Assembly: GCF_017308975.1 (NCBI RefSeq)
Contig: NZ_JADWPD010000028.1
Coordinates: 1 to 64,000 of the forward strand
DNA: 64,000 nt
From: Amycolatopsis sp. MtRt-6
GTDB lineage: Bacteria > Actinomycetota > Actinomycetes > Mycobacteriales > Pseudonocardiaceae
Direction of reading: 5' to 3'
Both the position numbers and the translations under genes were made by a program. The notes under the pieces were generated by a model. It did no database searches. It saw only the letters and a program-made list of their open reading frames with translations, and was not told the origin of the DNA. Positions 9,647 through 17,424 of this stretch are shown here, piece after piece (within the stretch, counting starts at the first letter, position 1; each line of letters starts with the position of its first letter).

Positions 9647-10462
9647 ATGAGGCCCGAGGAACCCGTGCCCGGCGGCAAGTACCTGCGCTACGTCGCCTTG
9701 GGTGACAGCCAGACCGAAGGCGTCGGGGACGGTGACGACATCGTGGGCCTCCGGGGATGGGCCGACCGGCTCGCCGAACGCCTCACCATCGACAACCCCG
9801 ATCTCCAGTACGCCAACCTCGCCGTCCGTGGCCGCCGCGCGGACGAAGTCCGGTCCGGGCAACTGGGGCCGGCTCTGGCGCTGCGTCCCGACCTGGCCAC
9901 CGTTGTCGCCGGAGTGAACGACCTGCTCCGGCTCCGAGTCGAGACCGCCACGGTGGCCGGTCACCTGGAAGCGATGTTCGCCGCGCTCACCGAATCCGGG
10001 GCCCGCGTGGCGACCGTGACCTTTCCCGACCTCACCAGGATCATCCCCCTCGCCCGACCGGTTCGCTCCCGCATCCTCGACATCAACGACCGGATCCGGG
10101 CCGCAGCCGCTCGGCACGGAGTCGCCGTCGCGGAAATCGCTCTGCACCCCTCCGTCGCCGACCGCCGGTTCTGGAGCGAGGACCGGCTGCACTGCAGCCC
10201 CCTGGGGCACCAGCTGATCGCCGACGCGGTCGCGCACGCCCTCCAGGTGCCGGGCAGCGACGATTCCTGGAACGAACCCGCACCACCGTTGCCCGCCCCA
10301 CCGTCGACGCACTGGCGCGCCACCGCCGAACTGCGTTGGGCAGCCACCTTTCTCGGCCCTTGGCTCGGCAGGCGCCTGCGCGGCCAGTCCTCCGGGGACC
10401 AGCGCACGGCCAAACACCCTCAACTCCACCGCATCAAGGACCACAGAGCTGAGTGTCGCTGA
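9647..10462 (+). CDS. SGNH/GDSL-family hydrolase
   Basis: 271 residues from ATG 9647, seven bases after AGGAGGG; a GTG three bases upstream is possible. Block I GDSQTEG carries the nucleophile Ser21 close to the N-terminus, with no signal peptide. An oxyanion glycine/asparagine block (VVAGVNDLLRL) lies near 95, and the C-terminal catalytic Asp/His sit in SEDRLHCSPLGH near 180. It is probably a cytoplasmic esterase or lipase of unknown substrate. The last about 60 residues are Pro/Ala-rich and outside the fold. Likely controlled by the divergent PadR protein. Confidence 0.88.
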   Translation: MRPEEPVPGGKYLRYVALGDSQTEGVGDGDDIVGLRGWADRLAERLTIDNPDLQYANLAVRGRRADEVRSGQLGPALALRPDLATVVAGVNDLLRLRVETATVAGHLEAMFAALTESGARVATVTFPDLTRIIPLARPVRSRILDINDRIRAAAARHGVAVAEIALHPSVADRRFWSEDRLHCSPLGHQLIADAVAHALQVPGSDDSWNEPAPPLPAPPSTHWRATAELRWAATFLGPWLGRRLRGQSSGDQRTAKHPQLHRIKDHRAECR

Positions 10463-10495
10463 CAACTCGGCACGTTCCGGCGAACCGCCGTTGGC

Positions 10496-12079
10496 GTGCG
10501 GTACGTGGAACCGGGTATGACGGGATTCCCTTTCTCGCCCGGTGCACTTCGGCTCACCTCACGAGCCGCGGCTTGCGGCCCGGAACTGGCCTCGCTGGTC
10601 TTCGTCGGCGGGGTCACTTACCTGGCCACGCAGTACATCGCCGTGACCTGGACTCCGGCCCCCTGGGAACAACCCGGCACCGGGTTGTTCGTCGCGGGTG
10701 CCGCGATCGTGCTCGCCGCCGCACGCCGCCGGTTTCCGGTGCTCGCGCTCCTCGCCGCCGCGCTGCTGGTGGGGCGGTACCCGGCCGCCGGAGTCACGCT
10801 GGCCATGACGTCCTACGGCGTGGCTGCGCGAACCCGGTCGGCCCGGTCGCGGGGTACTGCACTGGCCGTAGCCGCGCTGATCCCCTTCACGATCGGATTG
10901 ATATTGATCGGGTCGCGCCTTCAGTGGCAGCTCGCGCTCGGCGGGTTCGGGCTCGTCGCGGTGCTGTGCGTCGTCGGGCCCACCGTCGTGCAGGCGCTTC
11001 TCGCCCAGCGGGAACGGCTGATCGACGTCCTCCGGCAACAGACCCGGTTTGCCGCATCGGCTGCCCGGCTCCAGGAGCGGTCCCGCATCGCGCAGGAGAT
11101 GCACGACCTGCTCGGACACCGCCTCAGCCTCATCTCCCTCTACGCCGGCAGCCTCGAGCTCGACGCGGGACGCCCGGTCGAGGCCACCGAGCCGGCCCGG
11201 CTGATCCGGGACACCGTGCAGATCGCGATGGACGAGCTACGTGCGACATTGGGCATCCTGCGTCAGGGGGAAGCCGGCGCGACCGAGCCGATCGACCACA
11301 CCGGCACCCGCTCCGACGTCCGCCGGCTCGTCCGCCAGGCCCAGGCCGGCGGCACCGAGGTCGACCTGACCTGGCACGGCGACGACCTGACCGAAAGCAC
11401 ACTGCCGGTCCGGCAAGCGGTGCACCGGATCGTCCGGGAAGGCCTGACCAACCTCCACCGGCACGCGGCCGGCGCGCAAGCCCACGTCGTCGTGGACCAC
11501 GGACCCGCCCGGGTCCGCGTGCAGATCGTCGACGACGGCCGCGGTGGGACCGGCACAACCGGCTCCGGCCTCGGGCTGGTCGGCGTCGCGGAACGGGTCC
11601 GGCTGCTGGGCGGCACCCTCACCGCCGGTCCCCTGCCGAGCCGCGGGTTCCGGCTGGCGGCCGAAGTGCCGCTGGCCATCCCCCCACCCGGCGCCGGCCG
11701 CGCCGAACCCGGCACCGGTGAGGAACCCGACGACCGCTGGGGCCGCCTCGGCCAGGCGGTGGTGCTGGCCACGGGCCTGGCCGGGGCGGTCGCGATCCTG
11801 GTGGTCGTGTTCTCGATGCTCTCCTACGCACCGGGCATGGTCGACCGGTTCGACTCGATCGGCCTCGGCGTCACCCGCGGCCAGGTCACCGACTCGGTCG
11901 GCCCGGACGACTCGCTGGCCCACCGGGCCGCGCGGGGCGCGGAACCTCCCACGCTCCCGGGCGTGGACTGTTCGTACACCTTCACCTACACCGAGGACGG
12001 CGCCACGATGATCGAACGCTACTGCTTCCGCTCCGACGTCCTGGTCGACAAGACCCGGTTCCCCCTGCCGGCGGCCTGA
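10496..12079 (+). CDS. NarL-type sensor histidine kinase with C-terminal membrane tail
   Basis: 527 residues from GTG 10496 (ATG at 10517 is the alternative). Several N-terminal helices (about 30-170) form the membrane module. HisKA_3 follows with His203 (RIAQEMHDLLGHRLSLI), then HATPase_c (HRIVREGLTNLHRHA; VDDGRGG; SGLGLVGVAERV). After the catalytic core there is a further transmembrane helix (about 421-443) and an about 80-residue tail with two cysteines (492 and 510) that should lie outside the membrane. That C-terminal extension is not part of the standard family. The gene is followed 4 bp later by its LuxR-type regulator. Confidence 0.93.
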   Translation: MRYVEPGMTGFPFSPGALRLTSRAAACGPELASLVFVGGVTYLATQYIAVTWTPAPWEQPGTGLFVAGAAIVLAAARRRFPVLALLAAALLVGRYPAAGVTLAMTSYGVAARTRSARSRGTALAVAALIPFTIGLILIGSRLQWQLALGGFGLVAVLCVVGPTVVQALLAQRERLIDVLRQQTRFAASAARLQERSRIAQEMHDLLGHRLSLISLYAGSLELDAGRPVEATEPARLIRDTVQIAMDELRATLGILRQGEAGATEPIDHTGTRSDVRRLVRQAQAGGTEVDLTWHGDDLTESTLPVRQAVHRIVREGLTNLHRHAAGAQAHVVVDHGPARVRVQIVDDGRGGTGTTGSGLGLVGVAERVRLLGGTLTAGPLPSRGFRLAAEVPLAIPPPGAGRAEPGTGEEPDDRWGRLGQAVVLATGLAGAVAILVVVFSMLSYAPGMVDRFDSIGLGVTRGQVTDSVGPDDSLAHRAARGAEPPTLPGVDCSYTFTYTEDGATMIERYCFRSDVLVDKTRFPLPAA

Positions 12080-12083
12080 CGCC

Positions 12084-12737
12084 GTGGACCGCATCCGCGT
12101 CCTGCTCGCCGACGACGAGCACCTGGTGCGCGCCGGGATCCGGCTCGTCCTGCGGCACGCCGAAGACATCGAAGTCGTCGCCGAGGCGGGCGACGGCGAC
12201 GAAGCCGTCGACCTCGCCTGCCGCCTGCCACTGGACGTGGCACTCGTCGACATCCGCATGCCCGGCGTCGACGGCCTCGCCGCGCTCGAGCAGCTGACTC
12301 ACCGGGCACCGGCGGTCAAAGTCGTCATGCTCACCACGTTCGGCGAGCCCGGCTACATCACGCGGGCCCTGCGCGCCGGCGCGGCCGGGTTCCTCCTCAA
12401 GGACACCGGCCCCCAGGAGCTCATCCAGGCGGTGCGGGCCGCGGCCCGCGGGGGCGCCGTCCTGTCCCCGCGGATCACCAAGGACCTCATCGACCGGTAC
12501 GTGACCACCGACGACGGCGAGGCGCGCCGGCTCGTGGGCACGCTGGCGGAGCGGGAACGGGAGGTCCTGGTCCAGGTCGGGCTCGGCAAGTCCAACGCCG
12601 AAATCGCCGGCCAGCTGTTCATGGGCGAGGGCACCGTCAAGACCTATGTCAGCCGGATCCTCGCGAAACTGGGCTGCGACAACCGGGTCCGCGCCGCGAT
12701 CATCGCGCACGAAGCGGGCATCCTGCCGGCTGCCTGA
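12084..12737 (+). CDS. NarL/LuxR-type response regulator
   Basis: 217 residues. Receiver with DD at 10-11, phospho-acceptor Asp56 (VALVDIRMPG), TTFGE and the conserved Lys in FLLKDT. The C-terminal LuxR helix-turn-helix (about 150-205) shows LAEREREVLVQV, GKSNAEIAGQLFM and TVKTYVSRILAKLG. Partner of the kinase immediately upstream. The streptogrisin-like gene that follows after a hairpin is a possible but unproven target. Confidence 0.95.
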   Translation: MDRIRVLLADDEHLVRAGIRLVLRHAEDIEVVAEAGDGDEAVDLACRLPLDVALVDIRMPGVDGLAALEQLTHRAPAVKVVMLTTFGEPGYITRALRAGAAGFLLKDTGPQELIQAVRAAARGGAVLSPRITKDLIDRYVTTDDGEARRLVGTLAEREREVLVQVGLGKSNAEIAGQLFMGEGTVKTYVSRILAKLGCDNRVRAAIIAHEAGILPAA

Positions 12738-12738
12738 T

Positions 12739-12778
12739 CCGAGACGACCGGCGACTTGACACCGGCGGATCGTCTCGG
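12739..12778 (+). terminator. Hairpin after the NarL-type two-component genes
   Basis: CCGAGACGA (12739-12747) pairs perfectly with TCGTCTCGG (12770-12778), with an inner CCGG/CCGG helix. It lies directly after the regulator stop. There is no U-tract, as is usual in high-GC actinomycetes. Confidence 0.5.
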
Positions 12779-12861
12779 GAACGCCGTACCGCTGAACACC
12801 TCGGCCAGTCCCCGCGTGGAGCCGGGTGAGAACCCGATCACCGAGCACGGAGGTCTGCGAA

Positions 12862-13743
12862 ATGCCTTCCCGGCACCGAAAGCCGAGCAGAGTCAAGCTC
12901 TTGGTGGCGGCCGCCGCCATCGTGGCAGCCGCCACGGCCGCCATCGCCATCCCCCATGCGGACGCGGCCGGCACCGGGCCCGCGGACAGCGGCGCCGCGG
13001 CGCGCGCCATGACCGGTACCGCGTGGGCGATCGACGCGGACACCGGGCAAACGGTCGTCACGGCCGACAGCACCGTCCAGGGCGAGAGGTGGGACCGCCT
13101 GATGGCGGCCACCCGCGGGCAGCAGTTCCGAGTCGAGCGAACCCCCGGAGTCCTCAAGCTGTTCGCGGGCGGCGGCGACGCCATCTTCACCGGCCGGGCC
13201 CGGTGCTCCCTCGGGTTCAACGTGACCACGAGCGACGGGAACCCCGGCATCCTCACCGCCGGCCACTGCGCCACCGCCGGACGGCAATGGTCCCTGACGC
13301 CGGACGGTCGATCGGTCGCCACCGTCCAGCAGGCCACGTTCCCCGGCACCGGAGACTTCTCCCTGCTCACGTACAACAACACCGCGACCGAGGCACCCAG
13401 CGTCGTCGACGTCGGCGGCGGCCGGACGGTCGCCATCACCAGGGCCGCCGCGGCGAAGGTCAATCAGCAGGTGCTCCGGATGGGCAGCACCACCGGCCTG
13501 CACCAGGGCCGCGTCACTTCGCTGAACGCCACGGTCAACTACCCCGAAGGCCGGGTCACCGGGCTCATCCGGACCACGGTGTGCGCCGAGGGCGGCGACA
13601 GCGGCGGACCGCTGTTCACCCGCGACGGTTCCGCCGTCGGCATCACCTCCGGCGGCTCCGGCAACTGCCGGACCGGCGGCGTGACGTTCTTCCAGCCGGT
13701 GACCGCCGCCCTCCTCGCCGTCGGAGCCGGCATCGGCGGCTGA
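12862..13743 (+). CDS. Secreted streptogrisin-type serine protease (S1 family)
   Basis: 293 residues from ATG 12862, chosen because GGAGGT lies 8 bases upstream and a Sec/Tat-like signal follows (KPSRVKLLVAAAAIVAAATAAIA, cleavage near ADAAG). A short pro-region (about 40-95) precedes the chymotrypsin-fold domain. Catalytic triad: His135 (LTAGHC), Asp165 (GTGDFSLL), Ser247 (GGDSGGPLF). Paired cysteines around the His and Ser fit streptogrisin disulfides. It is an extracellular protease. Its leader can fold into a CTCGG/CCGAG stem with an inner GGGT-GAGA-ACCC hairpin. Confidence 0.93.
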   Translation: MPSRHRKPSRVKLLVAAAAIVAAATAAIAIPHADAAGTGPADSGAAARAMTGTAWAIDADTGQTVVTADSTVQGERWDRLMAATRGQQFRVERTPGVLKLFAGGGDAIFTGRARCSLGFNVTTSDGNPGILTAGHCATAGRQWSLTPDGRSVATVQQATFPGTGDFSLLTYNNTATEAPSVVDVGGGRTVAITRAAAAKVNQQVLRMGSTTGLHQGRVTSLNATVNYPEGRVTGLIRTTVCAEGGDSGGPLFTRDGSAVGITSGGSGNCRTGGVTFFQPVTAALLAVGAGIGG

Positions 13744-13886
13744 CTTCGCCACCGCCCTGCGCACGGGGGTGCGCGGCCCGGCCCGTGCGGTGCGCGGGGG
13801 ATGTCCAGCACCGCACGGGTCTTCCGCAGTGCTACCGATGGAATCCGTCTCGACGAGCTGTTCCACACCGCCGAGCCTGTCCTCGG

Positions 13887-15269
13887 TCACGGTGAAAGCT
13901 CTTCGAGAACCTTGTTCCCGGTTTCGATGGCGAACAGGATGGTGACGATTCCGCCGATGAGGGCGACCGCGGCGAAGGCGGAGAAGACGTAGCGGATGCC
14001 GAGGTCGGCGACGATCCAGCCGACCAGCAGCGGGCCGACGGAGGAGCCGGCGCGCAGCCAGGCGCTGCCGAAGCCGGTGCCGATCGCGCGCAGCCGCGTG
14101 GGATACAGCTCGGCGGAGTAGAGGTACAGGGAGAACGAGATCGTCTGCAGGATCGCGTAGGCGAGCGTCGCCATGATCAGAACCTGGATCGCTGTGGTGG
14201 CACCGGAAACGGTGAGGGCGACCAGCGGCCCGATCGCGAGCAGGAATGCCCAGGAGTACCAGCGTTTCCGGCCGACCTTGTCGATCAGCAATGCACAGGC
14301 CACCGAGGCCAGCACGCCGACGCCGGAGGTGACCCAGCCATAGGCCAGGCTGGTCTGCAAGGGCAGGTGGAAGAGTTGCTTGTAGAGGGTGGGCAGCCAG
14401 GTGACCAGGCCGTTGTTGACCAGGTACACCGTCGCCCACAGCACCCAGATCATCAGGGTGCGCCTGCGGTAGATGCCGTGGAACAGCTCGCGCCAGTCCG
14501 AGCGGGTCTTCACCTTCGGGTCAACCGGGCGGACGTCTGGCTCGGCCAGGACGTGTCCCTGCTTCACGGCCTCGTTTTCGAGCATCGAGACGACCTTGTC
14601 GGCCTTCTCGACGCGGCCCTTGGCAGCCAGCCAGCGCGGTGATTCCGGCATCAGCAGGCGCAGCGGGATGGTCAGCACCGCCGGGATGAGCCCGACGACG
14701 AACAGGGCGCGCCAGCCGTAGACCGGCACGAGGAAGTAGCCGGCGATTCCGGCGAACATCAGCCCGACCGGGAAGATGACCTCGTAGAGCAGGAAGAACC
14801 GGCCGCGCTTGCGGGCGCCGATGAACTCGTTGATGTAGGCGCTGGCGACGGGGACTTCGCCGCCGGTGCCGATGCCCTGCAGGAACCGGAAGATGAGGAT
14901 CGACGTGCCGCTCCAGGCGAACAGGCAGGCGACGTCCATCGAGACGAACAGCACGATGGTGATCAGCAGCGTGTTCATCCGGCCGAACTTCTCGGCGATC
15001 CAGCCGAAGGTGACCGCGCCGATGAGCTGGCCGACGTAGCCGGCCGACAGGATGGCGCCGACCTGGGCGGGGCTGAGGTCCCATTCGGTGACCAGCTGAG
15101 GCATCGCGAAGGCGATGACCAGCACGGTGTAGGCGTCGAAGAAGGTCGCCGAGCCGATGATGACGCGGATCAGCAGGAGCCGGCGGGTGATCGGGAGCCG
15201 CTCGAGGCGGGCGAGGAGGGCCGCGGTCGCGGTCGCCGCCGTCCCTCCGCCCGCAGCAATGGTGGTCAT
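13887..15269 (-). CDS. MFS transporter (sugar/organic-acid porter type)
   Basis: 460 residues from ATG 15269; the much longer open frame upstream is an antisense shadow. Twelve hydrophobic segments. The signature between TM2 and TM3 is GWIAEKFGRMN; another block after TM6 is PESPRWLAAKGR, typical of the sugar-porter/NiaP/aromatic acid group, and TM7-8 are followed by IDKVGRKRW. It should import a small polar carbon source by proton symport. It is in the same direction as, and just downstream of, a DapA-family gene and divergent from a LacI gene, suggesting one uptake-and-degradation unit. Confidence 0.9.
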   Translation of the reverse strand: MTTIAAGGGTAATATAALLARLERLPITRRLLLIRVIIGSATFFDAYTVLVIAFAMPQLVTEWDLSPAQVGAILSAGYVGQLIGAVTFGWIAEKFGRMNTLLITIVLFVSMDVACLFAWSGTSILIFRFLQGIGTGGEVPVASAYINEFIGARKRGRFFLLYEVIFPVGLMFAGIAGYFLVPVYGWRALFVVGLIPAVLTIPLRLLMPESPRWLAAKGRVEKADKVVSMLENEAVKQGHVLAEPDVRPVDPKVKTRSDWRELFHGIYRRRTLMIWVLWATVYLVNNGLVTWLPTLYKQLFHLPLQTSLAYGWVTSGVGVLASVACALLIDKVGRKRWYSWAFLLAIGPLVALTVSGATTAIQVLIMATLAYAILQTISFSLYLYSAELYPTRLRAIGTGFGSAWLRAGSSVGPLLVGWIVADLGIRYVFSAFAAVALIGGIVTILFAIETGNKVLEELSP

Positions 15270-15333
15270 GGGGATCGTTCCTCGCTCTCCGCCTCGTCGC
15301 GGAGTCCTTCGGGACTGCATTGTCACCGGATCG

Positions 15334-15362
15334 CGGGGCGGCAGCAGCGTGCTGCCGCCCCG
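15334..15362 (-). terminator. Perfect GC-rich hairpin between DapA-like and MFS genes
   Basis: A 13-bp perfect stem (CGGGGCGGCAGCA and its complement) with a GCG loop, nine bases after the stop of the DapA-family gene. It may end or attenuate transcription into the MFS gene. No U-tract. Confidence 0.55.
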
Positions 15363-15370
15363 GCAGACGT

Positions 15371-16300
15371 TCAGAGGAGTTCGGCGGCCTTGAGCGCGAG
15401 GACGATCTCCTCTTCGGCCTCGGCGGACAGGTCGATCAGCGGCGACCGCACGGTCGCGGTCGGCAGGACACCGCGGGCTTTGAGGCCGAGCTTGAGCGCC
15501 ACGGTGCCTTCCATGTGGGACCCGCGGTGGTAGACGGCCTTGGTGACCGGCAGCAGCCGGTCGTGGACCGCGCGGGCGGCCGGGTAGTCCCGCGCCTTGC
15601 CCGCGGCGATCAGCTCCAGCAGCGGCTCCGGCGCCAGGCCGCCGTAGCCGACCAGCAGGCCGTCGACGTCGAACATCGTGTGCAGCAGGTACTCGTCGTG
15701 GCAGGACAGGATCTGCAGCTCGGGGTGCTCGGCCCGCAGCACCGGGATCTCGGTGTCCCAGCGGCGCATGTTGCGCACCCCGTTCTTGGTGGCGAACACG
15801 CCCGGCTGCGCCGCGATCTCCAGCTGGGTCGCCAGGTCGTAGCTGGCCTTCGTGACGTCCGGGTACTGGAACAGGATCAGCGGCAGCCCCGAGGTCTCGA
15901 AGATCGCCCGGTAGCGGTCCTGCGGCGCGCCGGTCTGGAAGCCGAACCGCAGCCAGCCGTGCGACGGGTAGACCAGCCCGGCGGACGCGCCGGCGTTCAC
16001 CGCGCGCACCGCCTCCTCGGCGGCGACCGCGGTGCCCTCGCCGGTGATCCCGGCGATGATCGGGACCGTGCCGCCGACCGCCTCGACCAGGGTGCGGATG
16101 GTGGCGACCTGCTCGTCCTGGGTCAGGAAGGTGCCCTCGCCGGCGTGCCCGAGGCAGACCAGGCCCTTCACCCCCTCGAACCCGGCCAGCCACTTGCCGT
16201 AGGACGCGAGAGCCGCGTGGTCGACCGCGCCGTCCACGGTGAACGGCGTGACGGGGGCGGGCACCAGTCCGCGCAGGTCAAGGGTGTGCTCCGAAGACAT
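15371..16300 (-). CDS. Dihydrodipicolinate synthase (DapA)-family lyase
   Basis: 309 residues from ATG 16300. TIM-barrel aldolase class I layout: PAPVTPF near 15, GHAGEG at 51-56 in place of the usual GTTGE, catalytic Tyr146 (FQYPD) and Schiff-base Lys172 (FATKNG). The family includes keto-deoxy-sugar aldolases/dehydratases, N-acetylneuraminate lyase and aromatic hydratase-aldolases. The altered phosphate-loop motif and the context (MFS plus LacI, no lysine genes) argue for a catabolic lyase acting on a 2-oxo acid. Substrate not assignable. Confidence 0.88.
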   Translation of the reverse strand: MSSEHTLDLRGLVPAPVTPFTVDGAVDHAALASYGKWLAGFEGVKGLVCLGHAGEGTFLTQDEQVATIRTLVEAVGGTVPIIAGITGEGTAVAAEEAVRAVNAGASAGLVYPSHGWLRFGFQTGAPQDRYRAIFETSGLPLILFQYPDVTKASYDLATQLEIAAQPGVFATKNGVRNMRRWDTEIPVLRAEHPELQILSCHDEYLLHTMFDVDGLLVGYGGLAPEPLLELIAAGKARDYPAARAVHDRLLPVTKAVYHRGSHMEGTVALKLGLKARGVLPTATVRSPLIDLSAEAEEEIVLALKAAELL

Positions 16301-16323
16301 TCTCGAGCCTTTCCGACATCGAC

Positions 16324-16347
16324 GGGAACGGTTGCAGGAACGTTCCC
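16324..16347. promoter_or_regulatory. LacI-type operators between DapA-like and LacI genes
   Basis: Perfect 10-bp palindrome GGAACGTTCC (16337-16346) with the CG centre typical of LacI operators, nested in GGGAACG-N10-CGTTCCC (16324-16347). It lies in the 121-bp divergent spacer, so it probably governs both directions. Confidence 0.55.
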
Positions 16348-16421
16348 ACACGATGCGCCACGGCTGCCCCGACGTCAACCCCTCCCCCGGAAAAGGCCGG
16401 CCGGCCAGTAGCCTTCAGCGT

Positions 16422-17402
16422 GTGGTGACCATCGTCGACGTCGCCCGGGCGGCCGGGGTGAGCAAGTCCACCGTGTCCCGCGTCCTCGACGAACGGCTCC
16501 CCCGGTCCAACAGCGAAACCGCCCAGCGCGTCCGCCAGGTCGCCGCCGAACTCGGTTACGTCCGCAACCCGCTCGCGTCCGGCATGCGCCGCGCCGGCAC
16601 CAGCACCGTCGGCGTGATCGTTCCCCGGCTCACCGACACCGTCATGGCGATGCTGTACGAGCAGATCGCCACCGCGTCGGCAAGCCGCGGTCTCTTCGCC
16701 GTCGTGGCCACCACCGAGGACGACCCCGCCACCGAGCAGTTCGCCGTCCAGACCCTCGTCCGCCGCCGCGTCGACGGCCTCGTCCTCACCACCGCGAGGC
16801 TGGATGTCCCCACCGCGCAAGGCGTCCCGCACGCACTGGCGCTACGCACCGACGGCATCGGCCCGGCCGCCATCGGCGACGACCGGCTCGGCGCCCGGCT
16901 GGCCGTCCGCCACCTCATCGACCTCGGCCACCGCAGGATCGGACTCGTCGGCGGCCCGAACTACGCCTCCAGTGCCCGCGGCCGGCTCGACGGCTACCGC
17001 GATGCCCTCGCCGAAGCCGGGATACCGCTCGACGAGTCCCTGATCGCCGGCGACTCCTTTTCGATGAAATCCGGCGAAGCCGCCGGCCGGGCCCTGCTCG
17101 ACCGCACCGACCGGCCCTCCGCCATCTTCGCCGTCAACGACAACACCGCCATCGGCGTCCTGGCCGCCGCCCACGCCCTCGGCCTTCGCATCCCCGAAGA
17201 CCTGTCCCTGGTCGGCTACAACGACATCCCCGTCGTCAGCAGCCTGCCCGTCCCGCTCACGACTGTGCGCGTCCCCTTCGCCCAGATCGCCACCACCGCC
17301 CTCGACCTGCTGAACGAAGCGAGCGACGACCGGGCGCCGCGGACCGTCGTCGCCGCACCGACCCTGATCCCCCGCCGTTCCACGGCACCACGATCATCTT
17401 GA
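16422..17402 (+). CDS. LacI-family transcriptional regulator
   Basis: About 326 residues from GTG 16422 (16425 is equally possible); earlier in-frame starts would add a non-homologous stretch. N-terminal LacI helix-turn-helix and hinge (TIVDVARAAGVSKSTVSRVL ... NPLASGMRRAGT), then a periplasmic-binding-protein-like effector domain (VGVIVPRLTD; LVGGPNYASSARGR; IFAVNDNTAIGVL; LSLVGYND). It is divergent from the DapA-like/MFS unit and probably represses it until a pathway sugar acid or keto acid binds. Confidence 0.93.
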   Translation: MVTIVDVARAAGVSKSTVSRVLDERLPRSNSETAQRVRQVAAELGYVRNPLASGMRRAGTSTVGVIVPRLTDTVMAMLYEQIATASASRGLFAVVATTEDDPATEQFAVQTLVRRRVDGLVLTTARLDVPTAQGVPHALALRTDGIGPAAIGDDRLGARLAVRHLIDLGHRRIGLVGGPNYASSARGRLDGYRDALAEAGIPLDESLIAGDSFSMKSGEAAGRALLDRTDRPSAIFAVNDNTAIGVLAAAHALGLRIPEDLSLVGYNDIPVVSSLPVPLTTVRVPFAQIATTALDLLNEASDDRAPRTVVAAPTLIPRRSTAPRSS

Positions 17403-17424
17403 AGTGGCGTGGCTCCCTCTCCGG

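Noticed and set aside
13887..16193. A single 768-codon minus-strand frame covering the MFS gene and antisense/alternate frame of the DapA-like gene
   Set aside because: Family homology starts at ATG 15269. The upstream part is an Arg/Gly-rich alternate frame of the DapA-like gene on the same strand.
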